From positions 8,471-22,825 of the forward strand of contig PKWH01000090.1 in assembly GCA_003131985.1 (NCBI GenBank): 14,355 nt of DNA, given 5' to 3'. The notes beneath the pieces were generated by a model. The model was not told the origin of the DNA and ran no database searches. It saw nothing but the letters and a program-made list of their open reading frames with translations. Of this stretch, positions 6,431-12,370 are shown piece after piece (the first letter of the stretch is position 1; the number at the start of each line of letters is the position of its first letter). The position numbers and the translations under genes are program-made. The DNA is from Acidobacteriota bacterium. Lineage in GTDB: Bacteria > Acidobacteriota > Terriglobia > Acidiferrales > UBA7541.

Positions 6431-6464
6431 CCCGCCGAATGCTATGCGATTTGCGGGATTTTTC
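6431..6464 (+). terminator. Possible Rho-independent terminator
   Basis: CCCGC (6431-6435) pairs with GCGGG (6453-6457), with additional AAT/ATT pairing inside, and is followed by ATTTTT. The stem is short and bulged. It lies 55 nt after the stop of the membrane protein gene. Confidence 0.45.
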
Positions 6465-6501
6465 CATCGGCAGCAGTTCATAGAAAAGGAGCAGGTGCAC
6501 T

Positions 6502-6699
6502 ATGAGACCGTCTTTAATAGGGACAGACCAAAGGATTCTGCATCAGTATCTGCAAGACTTGATTTGCCAGGCAAATACCGTGGAAGAGGTAGACATCCTG
6601 GTCGGAGTGATCATGTCGCTGCAATACGCGGCCCGGCCCATTTCGGCGCGCCTGTCGCCAAATGCCCTGAGAATCGTTCACGGCAGGACCGGCAGTTGA
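6502..6699 (+). CDS. Small orphan protein, 65 aa
   Basis: The ATG at 6502 follows AAGGAG (6486-6491) with a rather long 10-nt spacing. The product is amphipathic, with helices around DQRILHQYLQDLICQA and VEEVDILVGVIMSLQYAARP, no signal peptide and a single Cys. The hydrophobic periodicity looks like a genuine helical protein, but I recognise no family. A longer frame starting at ATG 6444 overlaps it in another register and has no ribosome site. A 26-bp perfect palindrome begins 15 nt after its stop. Confidence 0.5.
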   Translation: MRPSLIGTDQRILHQYLQDLICQANTVEEVDILVGVIMSLQYAARPISARLSPNALRIVHGRTGS

Positions 6700-6714
6700 C
6701 GAAGTCATTCAACG

Positions 6715-6740
6715 CGGCAACGTCGACGTCGACGTTGCCG
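6715..6740. repeat. 26-bp perfect palindrome
   Basis: Both strands read identically over 26 bp: CGGCAACGTCGAC, then its exact complement. As RNA it would fold into an 11-bp stem with an ACGT loop. It lies 15 nt after the 65-aa gene. The following bases (TTGTAAGCTTT) are not a proper T tract, so it could be a weak terminator, an mRNA-end stabiliser or a binding site. Confidence 0.7.
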
Positions 6741-6932
6741 TTGTAAGCTTTGCGGGCGCTCTTGTTCGTGACCCTGGGAATCCAGCGAGCCAAGCGGAAT
6801 CGACACTGGCAAGCCGACCAAAACTGCGTGACCGTTGATTTTACAGTCGGTCGGGTGTATGTTCCCGGTCGGCGGGCGGTTCAAGACGAATTCCGGCTGG
6901 AGAGAGACTGCTTCGAGGGAGGAATTATCCAC

Positions 6933-7511
6933 ATGCTTCGCAATGTGACTCTACGAATCTTTGCAGGCGCTATATTGGCGCTGCTTTCACCGTTTTTTTT
7001 GCCGAATCACACCCGGGCCGTAGCCCAGGACAAACCAGCGACGATAGAGCGGACCACTGTGCTGGCGCATCTGCCCGTGCCGGGATCAGCGGTACGACAG
7101 ATGTTCTTGCAACAAGACAACGGGACGCAATATCTCTATTTGCAGCAGAACGTGCACTTCACCGTGGTAAATGTCACCGATCCGAAAAATCCGCGAATCG
7201 TTGAACGCGTAGCGTCGGGCGGCAAATTGAGCGAGGTTGGCTCGGGACTTGCCATCGCGATTCAATCCGATAAGTCGGGACAAGGCAGCGCTCCCACGCA
7301 GACCGTAAGGCTGCTGGATCTGAGCGATCCGAAGAATCCGCGTACCGTAAAGTCGTTTGACGGCGTCACGAGCATATATTCCGAGGATGGACGGAAGTTG
7401 ATCTACCTGACGAACAGTGAAGGATTGTGGATCGTCAAGCACTCCGAGACGCACCCGTTGCCGATGTGCGATTCGGAATCATGGGAGAAAGCCGTCGCCC
7501 AGTGCCAGTAA
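6933..7511 (+). CDS. Secreted LVIVD-repeat protein, 192 aa
   Basis: The start ATG 6933 follows GGGAGG (6917-6922) and yields a signal peptide (hydrophobic residues 8-24, cleavage near AVA/QD at 29-32). An upstream in-frame ATG at 6750 would place the signal peptide 61 residues inside, so it is rejected. Two copies of the LVIVD-type pattern are visible: VVNVTDPKNPRIV (78-90) and LLDLSDPKNPRTV (128-139), each a strand followed by the D-P-x-N-P-R turn found in beta-propeller-like surface proteins. A third blade-like segment ends at LWIVKHS (165-171). At 192 aa it is too short for a full propeller, so it may be a partial or oligomeric one. Two Cys (179, 191) near the C-terminus could form a disulfide. 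The substrate or partner is unknown; it is probably periplasmic or surface-exposed. Confidence 0.8.
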   Translation: MLRNVTLRIFAGAILALLSPFFLPNHTRAVAQDKPATIERTTVLAHLPVPGSAVRQMFLQQDNGTQYLYLQQNVHFTVVNVTDPKNPRIVERVASGGKLSEVGSGLAIAIQSDKSGQGSAPTQTVRLLDLSDPKNPRTVKSFDGVTSIYSEDGRKLIYLTNSEGLWIVKHSETHPLPMCDSESWEKAVAQCQ

Positions 7512-7540
7512 AGAATTGAACCGTCCTTCCGGTTGCACGC

Positions 7541-7643
7541 GAACCGGGCTCGGCGTCTCGTAACGCCTGCCCGCCGGTAGGCGACCGTGCCTGTCGGTTG
7601 GCGAGCCCGTCTGCCTAGCGAGCCGGGTCGGCGTCCGCGCCTC
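7541..7643. repeat. GC-rich degenerate repeat block
   Basis: Two related direct copies, about CGAACCGGGCTCGGCGTCTC (from 7541) and CGAGCCGGGTCGGCGTCCGC (from 7619), bracket short inverted pieces such as CGCCGGTAGGCG. The first copy also resembles GCGAACCGGGGCCGGCG at 13950-13966. It looks like a decayed member of the dispersed repeats found elsewhere in the window and lies in the gap after the LVIVD gene. No gene is seen in 7512-7772. Confidence 0.45.
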
Positions 7644-7772
7644 ATCATTGAAAAGCTGAAAGAATTCGCAAACTTGCCTTCCGGAAAATAACCGTCCCAC
7701 TTATAGTTTTTTGCAACCCTGTACCCTTAAAGTACGTCCAAGCTAAGTGAATACACCTCGACGGGAGCTTTG

Positions 7773-7997
7773 ATGCCAAAGGGTATGGCCAAGGGCCAGC
7801 GGTTTATTTGCCAGAATCCAGAATGCGGTTGCGAGATGGATGTGACTAAGGCGTCTCTGGTTGAGGCCACCTCAAACCCGCGATGCGGTTGTGGAGTTGA
7901 AATGAAAAAGCCATACGTCAAACCTACGGTTTCAACTCTTCATTTGGCGGAGGGAATATCCTTCACTTCAAACAGGCGAACGCCGGAGGATTCTTAG
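7773..7997 (+). CDS. Cys-rich zinc-ribbon-like small protein, 74 aa
   Basis: ATG 7773 follows GGGAG (7763-7767) with 5-nt spacing. The N-terminal half carries C13-x4-C18-x-C20 and, after NPR, C38-x-C40: a ribbon-like arrangement (ICQNPECGCE ... NPRCGCG) that probably binds zinc or another metal. The C-terminal 31 residues, from Met44, are different in character: KKPYVKPTVSTLHLAEG followed by a polar tail. An internal ATG at 7902 has its own GGAG (7893-7896), so a separate peptide of 31 residues could also be made. The tail resembles the 'K-x-Y-x-x-P' N-termini of many short RiPP-precursor-like peptides, but no maturation enzyme is encoded nearby. It stands alone, with its own upstream gap and 256 nt before the next gene. 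Confidence 0.7.
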   Translation: MPKGMAKGQRFICQNPECGCEMDVTKASLVEATSNPRCGCGVEMKKPYVKPTVSTLHLAEGISFTSNRRTPEDS

Positions 7998-8114
7998 AGT
8001 GCAGCATCCCCCCGTTTTTTAGAAGGTGCGGGTTTTGACGCCGCGTTCTTAAGCCTTCACCTCCAGTCAATTTCAGCACGGTCTTCCCTTCTACGCGCTT
8101 CATCAATTGTTACC

Positions 8115-8141
8115 TTTAACTTCCATTAAGCTTGTTATACA
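8115..8141 (+). promoter_or_regulatory. Possible extended -10 promoter
   Basis: TG at 8133-8134 precedes TATACA at 8136-8141 by one base, an extended -10 arrangement, with a poor TTTAAC at 8115-8120 as -35 (15-nt spacing). It lies about 105 nt upstream of ATG 8254. The evidence is weak. Confidence 0.3.
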
Positions 8142-8253
8142 CTTCCGCTCCCAGAGGGTCGGGGCCAGGGACAGATTGCCTGGCCGTCACGCTCCGCTCC
8201 TGAGAAATCGGAGCTCCGCGAATCGCACCGTTTCCTCGAGGAAGCCGAATTCT

Positions 8254-9729
8254 ATGTCTGATACTTCTAAGTGGCCCTGGAAGACCATCAGCTTGGGAGC
8301 GGTCACCATTGTCTTCCTGGCGATTTTCACCGCCGGTTTGGCGTATTCGGTCCCCCGGCAAGAGTGGACCGGCGCTCAGATTTCCCTCCTCGGCATCCTC
8401 GCCGTGCTTGCTATTGCCGCATGGGAACTTCGGTACTTGCACCTTCACGTGCGCGCGGCGAAAGCGGATAAGAAGAAGGAAAAAGATCCGGATTGGGGAA
8501 TTATCACCGCCATTCGATTGGCGCAATTCATCGCCTTCGGTGTGGTCGCCATTGTTGTTTACTCGATACGGAAGCAACACTGGGTAGACGGAACGGTGGC
8601 TGAAATCATCGGCGCCGGCCTGCTGACCGCGGGCGCCTCACTCGGCGCAGGCGGCTTTCTCGGTTTCCTCTTTGGTGTGCCCAAGAGCAACCAACCTGCT
8701 CCGGCAGAAAATGGCGGCTCCAAGCCATCGGATTCGTCGTCCGCGTCGAAATCCAAAGACGAAAAGAATAACGATACAAAACAGGCCTACGGCGGTAATA
8801 CCAATCTCGAACAAATTTCCGACTGGCTCACCAAAACGATCGTCGGCGTCAGTTTAGTCGAGTTATATAAACTTCCTCCGTATTTGGGCAAGTTGTCCAC
8901 GTTCGTGGCCGCCGGCCTCGATGGCGATCCTGCGACGACCAAAGCTATCGCGCTCGTCATCATGGTTTATTTCGCGTCCACGGGCTTCCTCACCGGTTAT
9001 CTGTGGGCCCGCCTATATCTCACCCAAGCGTTCAATGCCTCGACACTGTTTAAGCGCATGGACGATTTGGAAGATCAGGTTCGGCAGGACACCGAGGCCC
9101 GCATGAAAGTCGATCGCTGGTTGAACCATCACAACGAGGGTCAGCAATCGCGCTCGGACTTGATCGATTCCATAGTTGCTGCCAGCCCGCGCGGAAAAGG
9201 TGATGTTTTCCTGGACGCTGAGGAATTTCGCAACAAGGGCACTTGCCCCAACTGGCCGGATATTCAGAACCGCAGCGACGTGACGCTTCCTATTTTTCAA
9301 GCTTTGGTCGATGCGGACAAGGATAAGACCTTTCACCGCAATCGCAGTCAATACGCTTTCGCTCTGATGACCCAGCCGAATCCCGATTGGGGGAAGGCCC
9401 TGGGTACAATCGAAGAAGCTATCGCAATCCGCACTCGCGCCAGGGAAAGCGGTTGGAAAGAATATGAATTTGCCCGCGCAGTCTGCAAGATCCACTTGAA
9501 TCCTGATGCCAGGCACGACGCCGCGCTGAAAAAGGAAATTGATGACGACTTGAAATACCGAACTCCTGATAACGAAGCCAGGTGCGAGCCTTTAGACCTG
9601 GACCAAGTGGTCGCTGTCTGGCAAGGTCAGCACAAGAAATATTCGACGTCTGATCCGGCCGCTCATGGTGGTGGCAAGCACCCGGGCGCCGGCTCCTCCA
9701 CCCCAAAACACGGGAACAGCGTAACGTGA
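8254..9729 (+). CDS. Multispanning membrane protein with soluble C-terminal domain, 491 aa
   Basis: ATG 8254 was chosen (AGGAAG near 8236-8241) because an upstream in-frame extension to 8107 would add a hydrophilic, Arg-rich stretch before the first helix. Membrane helices are predicted at about 11-32, 42-62, 85-105 and 115-141; the last is the glycine-rich GAGGFLGFLFGVPKS. A Ser/Lys-rich linker follows (142-178), then NTNLEQISDWLTKTIVGVSLVEL (182-204), and another hydrophobic segment at about 229-256. Residues 263-491 are soluble: a short coiled-coil-like stretch (FKRMDDLEDQVRQDTEARMKVDRWL) and an alpha-helical, TPR-like region (345-435). The 'FLGFLFGvP ... NTNLEQISDWLTKiivG' signature marks a recurrent but, to my knowledge, uncharacterised bacterial membrane family. 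It might act as a membrane sensor or scaffold; no catalytic motif is visible. The C-terminus is Gly/Ser/His-rich and disordered. Confidence 0.8.
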   Translation: MSDTSKWPWKTISLGAVTIVFLAIFTAGLAYSVPRQEWTGAQISLLGILAVLAIAAWELRYLHLHVRAAKADKKKEKDPDWGIITAIRLAQFIAFGVVAIVVYSIRKQHWVDGTVAEIIGAGLLTAGASLGAGGFLGFLFGVPKSNQPAPAENGGSKPSDSSSASKSKDEKNNDTKQAYGGNTNLEQISDWLTKTIVGVSLVELYKLPPYLGKLSTFVAAGLDGDPATTKAIALVIMVYFASTGFLTGYLWARLYLTQAFNASTLFKRMDDLEDQVRQDTEARMKVDRWLNHHNEGQQSRSDLIDSIVAASPRGKGDVFLDAEEFRNKGTCPNWPDIQNRSDVTLPIFQALVDADKDKTFHRNRSQYAFALMTQPNPDWGKALGTIEEAIAIRTRARESGWKEYEFARAVCKIHLNPDARHDAALKKEIDDDLKYRTPDNEARCEPLDLDQVVAVWQGQHKKYSTSDPAAHGGGKHPGAGSSTPKHGNSVT

Positions 9730-9731
9730 AT

Positions 9732-9821
9732 TTATTGCGTGGCGGCGAAGCGCTTCGGCGCGGTGAGCTGATAGCTCCCGGCGACGAGCTCGGCAACTTC
9801 TTTCCAGTCGATCGGCCACGA
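9732..9821 (-). pseudogene. C-terminal remnant of a MmcQ/YjbR-like protein
   Basis: On the minus strand, the last 29 codons before the TAA at 9732-9734 read IDWKEVAELVAGSYQLTAPKR followed by FAATQ. This closely matches the C-terminal helix and tail of YjbR/MmcQ (DUF419-type) proteins ('dw.ev.eLv..SYrlvAPKrlaa'). The rest of that roughly 110-residue domain is absent: upstream codons in this frame are Arg-rich and unlike the family, and the next gene's stop lies at 9845. I read it as a decayed fragment. It converges with the membrane protein gene, 2 nt from its stop. Confidence 0.6.
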
Positions 9822-9844
9822 TCTAGGCGCAGGGCGAAAGGAAA

Positions 9845-10057
9845 TCAGGCGCCTGCGGCTGCGGCTTGCGCCTTCTCTTCGGACTTCACGAAAACCTTGC
9901 TCGCCATTTCCACCACTTGCCGCAGGTGCCACCATTCGCGATCGGTCATCTGCGTTCCATCGCTGCTCGAAAAATAGATGGAAACGTATGCGTTCGCAGA
10001 AACCGGCACGCGAATTACCAGATGGCTCTTCTGTTCAGTCAATTGGTTTTCAGTCAC
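9845..10057 (-). CDS. Small orphan protein, 70 aa
   Basis: The start is GTG 10057, with a strong GGGGGAGG (within 10062-10070) just upstream; the ATG at 10117 in the same frame has no ribosome site. The product begins (M)TENQLTEQKSHLVIRVPVS, continues with the strand AYVSIYFSSSDG, then a helix DREWWHLRQVVEMASKVFV, and ends in an Ala-rich tail. It thus looks like a beta-beta-alpha mini-domain with a WW pair. No family is recognised. It is located directly upstream of the YjbR remnant on the same strand, which may be the remains of a former neighbour. Confidence 0.6.
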   Translation of the reverse strand: MTENQLTEQKSHLVIRVPVSANAYVSIYFSSSDGTQMTDREWWHLRQVVEMASKVFVKSEEKAQAAAAGA

Positions 10058-10216
10058 GACGATCCTCCCCCAAGCCTCAGATCGAGAAGTTCCTAAAGAA
10101 GTCCCAAAATGGAACAAATACGACGGCGCTCATTCTCTCTCGTTTGTGGAATCACGGCAAGGGCTACCAGCGTAATCGGCGAACGCACCGCCGTGTCGCA
10201 TCACTTATATGTTGCT

Positions 10217-10250
10217 TGGGCTGCAGCGGGCGCAGCATGCTGCGCCCCTA
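10217..10250. repeat. Dispersed palindromic repeat, direct copy A
   Basis: This 34-bp unit contains a perfect 20-bp palindrome, GGGCGCAGCATGCTGCGCCC, at 10228-10247. It recurs in the same orientation at 10435-10468 with three mismatches. The GTAGGGGCGCAGCATGCTGCGCCC type (read on the opposite strand) resembles REP-like elements common in soil-bacterial genomes. Confidence 0.7.
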
Positions 10251-10311
10251 AAGATTGCGGAAAACGTGCGCGTTGCTGCGGCGCAGGCGAGACAAGGAGG
10301 GCCGGACGTTG

Positions 10312-10398
10312 CTTTTCGTAGCGCTGGCGTCTCGCCGGCTCTTTTGACTTTCTCGCGCGGTCGGCAAACCGCCGGCGGGACGCCGGCGCTACGAAAGG
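10312..10398. repeat. Inverted repeat of the TTTCGTAGCGC type
   Basis: The left arm 10312-10339 (starts CTTTTCGTAGCGCTGGCG) and right arm 10371-10398 (ends GGCGCTACGAAAGG) are complementary at 25 of 28 positions and enclose a 31-nt loop. The same arm sequence flanks the end of the FAD oxidoreductase gene at 13922-13974, so this is a dispersed family. It carries no coding capacity, as expected of a REP/MITE-like element. Confidence 0.7.
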
Positions 10399-10434
10399 CT
10401 GAAGCGCGTCCGCGGGCAGCTAGCACGAGTCGCC

Positions 10435-10468
10435 TGGGCTTCAGCGGGCACACCATGCTGCGCCCCTA
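10435..10468. repeat. Dispersed palindromic repeat, direct copy B
   Basis: This is the second copy of the 34-bp unit, offset 218 bp from copy A, with three substitutions, two of which break the central palindrome. Together with copy A it brackets the inverted repeat at 10312-10398, suggesting a composite or serial insertion. Confidence 0.65.
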
Positions 10469-10607
10469 CAAATGCAGAGGACGCATAATTTGAGTCGGCG
10501 GGGGAGATTGCGAATGTAAAGCTTCCTGCGAAGGCTGGTTGGCGTTACATGCTGGAGAAGAGATCATGCTGAGGCAGGCTTCGCGATGCGGAAAAGGTCG
10601 CGATGCA

Positions 10608-10628
10608 GGCGTCCTTCGGGGGGACGCC
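10608..10628 (-). terminator. Possible hairpin end of the CsbD operon
   Basis: A perfect 7-bp stem (GGCGTCC 10608-10614, GGACGCC 10622-10628) with a 7-nt loop lies 22 nt past the CsbD stop on the minus strand. There is no T run directly after it, only TTTT some 15 nt further, so termination activity is doubtful. Confidence 0.3.
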
Positions 10629-10650
10629 CGCGCCGCGCAATGCTTTACAG

Positions 10651-10830
10651 CTACTTTTCGAACACCTTTTCTACTTGGCCGACTTTCTTCTGAACCTTGC
10701 CGGCTACCTTCTCGTCCTGGCCGTCGTCGACCAGATTCGGGTTGTTCGTGGCGCGTCCGACCTTCTCTTTCACTTTGCCCTTCACTTCGTGCAACGTCCC
10801 TTCTGCTTGGTCCTTCGTGCTGTTCTTCAT
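10651..10830 (-). CDS. CsbD-family stress protein, 59 aa
   Basis: The protein starts at ATG 10830, 5 nt after GGGAGG, and ends at the TAG in 10651-10653. It shows the CsbD-like layout: MKNSTKDQAEGTLHEVKGKV, then KEKVGRATNNPNLVDDGQDE, then KVAGKVQKKVGQVEKVFEK. That is, two Lys/Glu-rich helices with 'G..ke.kGk.ke..G...nd..l...G...k..Gk.q...G'. CsbD proteins are small, hydrophilic, general-stress-induced proteins (sigma B-dependent in Bacillus) of unknown mechanism. It lies 28 nt downstream of the DUF3309-like gene and is probably co-transcribed with it from the promoter near 11141-11184. The pairing of two stress-associated small proteins supports both calls. Confidence 0.88.
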   Translation of the reverse strand: MKNSTKDQAEGTLHEVKGKVKEKVGRATNNPNLVDDGQDEKVAGKVQKKVGQVEKVFEK

Positions 10831-10858
10831 GATGGCCTCCCTAGTTAGGTTTGACGTC

Positions 10859-11014
10859 CTAAATATGCACTGCGCCGAGCAAATACAAAACCAGTACGAT
10901 CAACAGAACGGTGCCGAGGATGCCAAGGCCGCCGCCTGCTCCCCACCGGGAATAGCCGTAATAGCCGCCACCTCCGCCGAACAACAGGATCAAGATAATG
11001 ATGAGCAGTAGCAT
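10859..11014 (-). CDS. DUF3309-like small membrane protein, 51 aa
   Basis: ATG 11014 follows a perfect AAAGGAGG (11028-11021) with a 6-nt spacing. The product is two hydrophobic segments, MLLLIIILILLFGGGG and LGILGTVLLIVLVLYLLG, joined by a glycine/tyrosine turn (YYGYSRWGAGGG). This is the layout of DUF3309-type peptides ('MllLillllLLGalP.w.yS..WGy.psgglglvLlilLvLlLlG'). It is an inner-membrane miniprotein of unknown role, often seen near stress genes. It heads a two-gene operon with CsbD. The leader is about 120 nt long and holds a GGGGC/GCCCC hairpin (11071-11085) and the palindrome ACTTTG-GTTA-CAAAGT (11050-11065). Confidence 0.8.
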   Translation of the reverse strand: MLLLIIILILLFGGGGGYYGYSRWGAGGGLGILGTVLLIVLVLYLLGAVHI

Positions 11015-11140
11015 CGGTATCCTCCTTTCAACTTGGATTGAAACTCGTAACTTTGGTTACAAAGTATTTTGGGGCTAAACGCCCCGGTGCGGACGCTGAA
11101 CGTGACTCCATGTCACCCGCCCGGACCGCTTCGAAACGCC

Positions 11141-11184
11141 ATTGTAGTGGCGGCGCAAGTTGCGTGTCTGTGCAATTGTGAACA
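11141..11184 (-). promoter_or_regulatory. Shared operator-promoter, copy 3, of the DUF3309/CsbD operon
   Basis: On the minus strand TGTTCACAATTGCACA (11184-11169) is followed by GA and, exactly 22 nt after the repeat, by TACAAT (11146-11141). The site matches copies 1 and 2 in both half-sites and in spacing. The start would be near 11134, about 120 nt before ATG 11014. The upstream TTTTACAAAG block of the other copies is missing. Confidence 0.55.
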
Positions 11185-11629
11185 CATTGGCGCGGCGGGA
11201 CTTAGCCAGCGCGCGTTGTAGGCCGCCGAGTGAATTCACAGGAGAAATAGTAGCTGTATGAGTACGTGTATAAATAGTTACTATATAGGCAACCCCTGGC
11301 ACCTCCTCTGCAACTAATCCGCAGCGATAATCCCCTCCTGGGTGGCTTGTCGGCATGGCGCGCAAAGCCGGCGATTTATTTGAACTTAGGCCCGTAAACG
11401 CAATCCAAGGAATAAAAGCTCGGCGTACCCGGTCTGTAACCGCGTACCGGTCTGTAATGCGGAGTTATTCCATGGGCAATCAAGAAGAAACATCCGGGCG
11501 TTCTGCTCGTTACGGCCTCGGATAGGTCAGTGTTCCGTTCGACGTTGGGCGGCGTTAAAGCGGCAGCTTAGGCCGGCGGTCAAGTGGCAACCCAATAAGG
11601 AATTTCTCGTTTCCCAAAGGGTTTGGCAG
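11185..11629. other. 445-nt stretch without a convincing gene
   Basis: The stretch holds a tandem pair of about 18 bp (GCGTACCCGGTCTGTAAC at 11423-11440 and GCGTACCGGTCTGTAAT at 11442-11458). A 56-codon + strand frame (11355-11525), MARKAGDLFELRPVNAIQGI..., runs through the repeats without a clear ribosome site and may be spurious. An in-frame internal ATG at 11472 has a GGAG 8 nt upstream and would give a 17-residue peptide. I see no RNA gene. Confidence 0.4.
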
Positions 11630-12370
11630 ATGCTATCGTACAAGCGAAAAGTGGTCCGGCAGTTTGTGGATAACTTCGCTCCCGAGTTCGATTCTCCAAA
11701 AGCCTTCAGGGACAGTCTCGCAACGAAACGCTATCGCCTCGCTCGTTCTCTGATTTTATTGTTGTTTCTTGGCGTCCTTGGCGGTAGCGCGAAGGCGGGC
11801 GAAGATGTCGAATATCTGCCTGCTCCTTCGATTGGACCGGGCCTGCCGTTTGCAATCGCCGATTTGGACGGCGATCTTCGTCCCGATTACGCCAGCATTC
11901 AAACCGGGTCGAACAATTCCGGTGGCACTGACTACTGGCTTCAACTTCATCTTGCGGCCGGGCAACAGTCCATTCGACTTGTCGCCCCTGCAGGCGGCCT
12001 GGTCATCGAGGCGCGGACCGCCAGTGGACGTCTTGCCGCTGACTTGGTCGTCACCACCGCGTGGTTCAGGCAGCCGGTAGCAATATTTCTGAATAATGGC
12101 CACGGTAGTTTTTCGCAGGCCAAATTAACTACGTTCTTCGGAGCCTCCTGCGAAGCCGGAACGAATTGGGGTGTCGCTTCGGATCAAAGCGGAAATGCTG
12201 TTGGCGTCCTGCCGCAGTCGCGCACCGCAGCCTGCTTAAAAGCAAGATCGCTGCCGAATTTCCGGCAGCACGCGTACCTGATTCCTGTTTTGAGGGCCGG
12301 ATTTTCTCTCGGTTCCTTCCAAATATCTCACGCAGGGCGCGCACCTCCTCTCGAAGCTCACCGCTCCTAA
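11630..12370 (+). CDS. Secreted VCBS/FG-GAP-repeat protein, 246 aa
   Basis: The frame opens at ATG 11630, without a clear ribosome site. The signal-peptide core sits unusually late (ARSLILLLFLGVLGGSAKA, 38-56), so the first 37 residues may be untranslated or a long n-region. FG-GAP/VCBS-type units follow. Unit 1 is FAIADLDGDLRPDYASIQ (74-91), with the calcium-type DLDGDLRPD. Unit 2 ends PVAIFLNNGHGSF (149-161), but its expected D-x-[DN]-G-D loop reads RTASGRLAAD (129-138), so the metal site looks lost. The region between (DYWLQLHL...QSIRLVAPAGGLVIEA) and the C-terminal ISHAGRAPP resemble a widespread secreted family of Acidobacteriota. It is likely extracytoplasmic, with an unknown role. An imperfect hairpin lies at 12392-12427 after the stop. 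Confidence 0.75.
   Translation: MLSYKRKVVRQFVDNFAPEFDSPKAFRDSLATKRYRLARSLILLLFLGVLGGSAKAGEDVEYLPAPSIGPGLPFAIADLDGDLRPDYASIQTGSNNSGGTDYWLQLHLAAGQQSIRLVAPAGGLVIEARTASGRLAADLVVTTAWFRQPVAIFLNNGHGSFSQAKLTTFFGASCEAGTNWGVASDQSGNAVGVLPQSRTAACLKARSLPNFRQHAYLIPVLRAGFSLGSFQISHAGRAPPLEAHRS

Larger units (their letters stand above)
10058..10650. other. 593-nt gene-free stretch, largely repeats
   Basis: No convincing gene lies here. It contains a pair of 34-bp direct repeats (10217-10250 and 10435-10468), an inverted repeat between them (10312-10398), and a 7-bp hairpin at 10608-10628. Open frames on both strands are Arg/Gly/Pro-rich, span the repeats and lack ribosome sites. Confidence 0.6.

Noticed and set aside
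6444..6746. 100-aa + strand frame overlapping the 65-aa gene
   Set aside because: Its ATG has no ribosome site and falls inside the probable terminator hairpin, and the product is low-complexity and ends in the palindrome.
7403..7700. Overlapping minus-strand frames in 7403-7700
   Set aside because: They are antisense to the LVIVD gene end and the GC-rich repeat block, with Arg-rich products and no motifs.
8116..8580. 154-aa minus-strand frame over the start of the membrane protein gene
   Set aside because: It is antisense to a well-formed membrane-helix region, with no ribosome site or recognisable motifs.
9013..9516. 167-aa minus-strand frame inside the membrane protein gene
   Set aside because: The + strand gene has clear membrane and helical organisation; the antisense frame is a shadow of it.
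10217..10471. CRISPR-like array in the repeat cluster
   Set aside because: There are only two direct copies 218 bp apart, with an inverted repeat and no regular spacers between them; no cas genes.
11075..11365. 96-aa minus-strand frame covering the DUF3309/CsbD promoter
   Set aside because: It runs through the operator and -10 and most of the leader, has no ribosome site and shows no family features.
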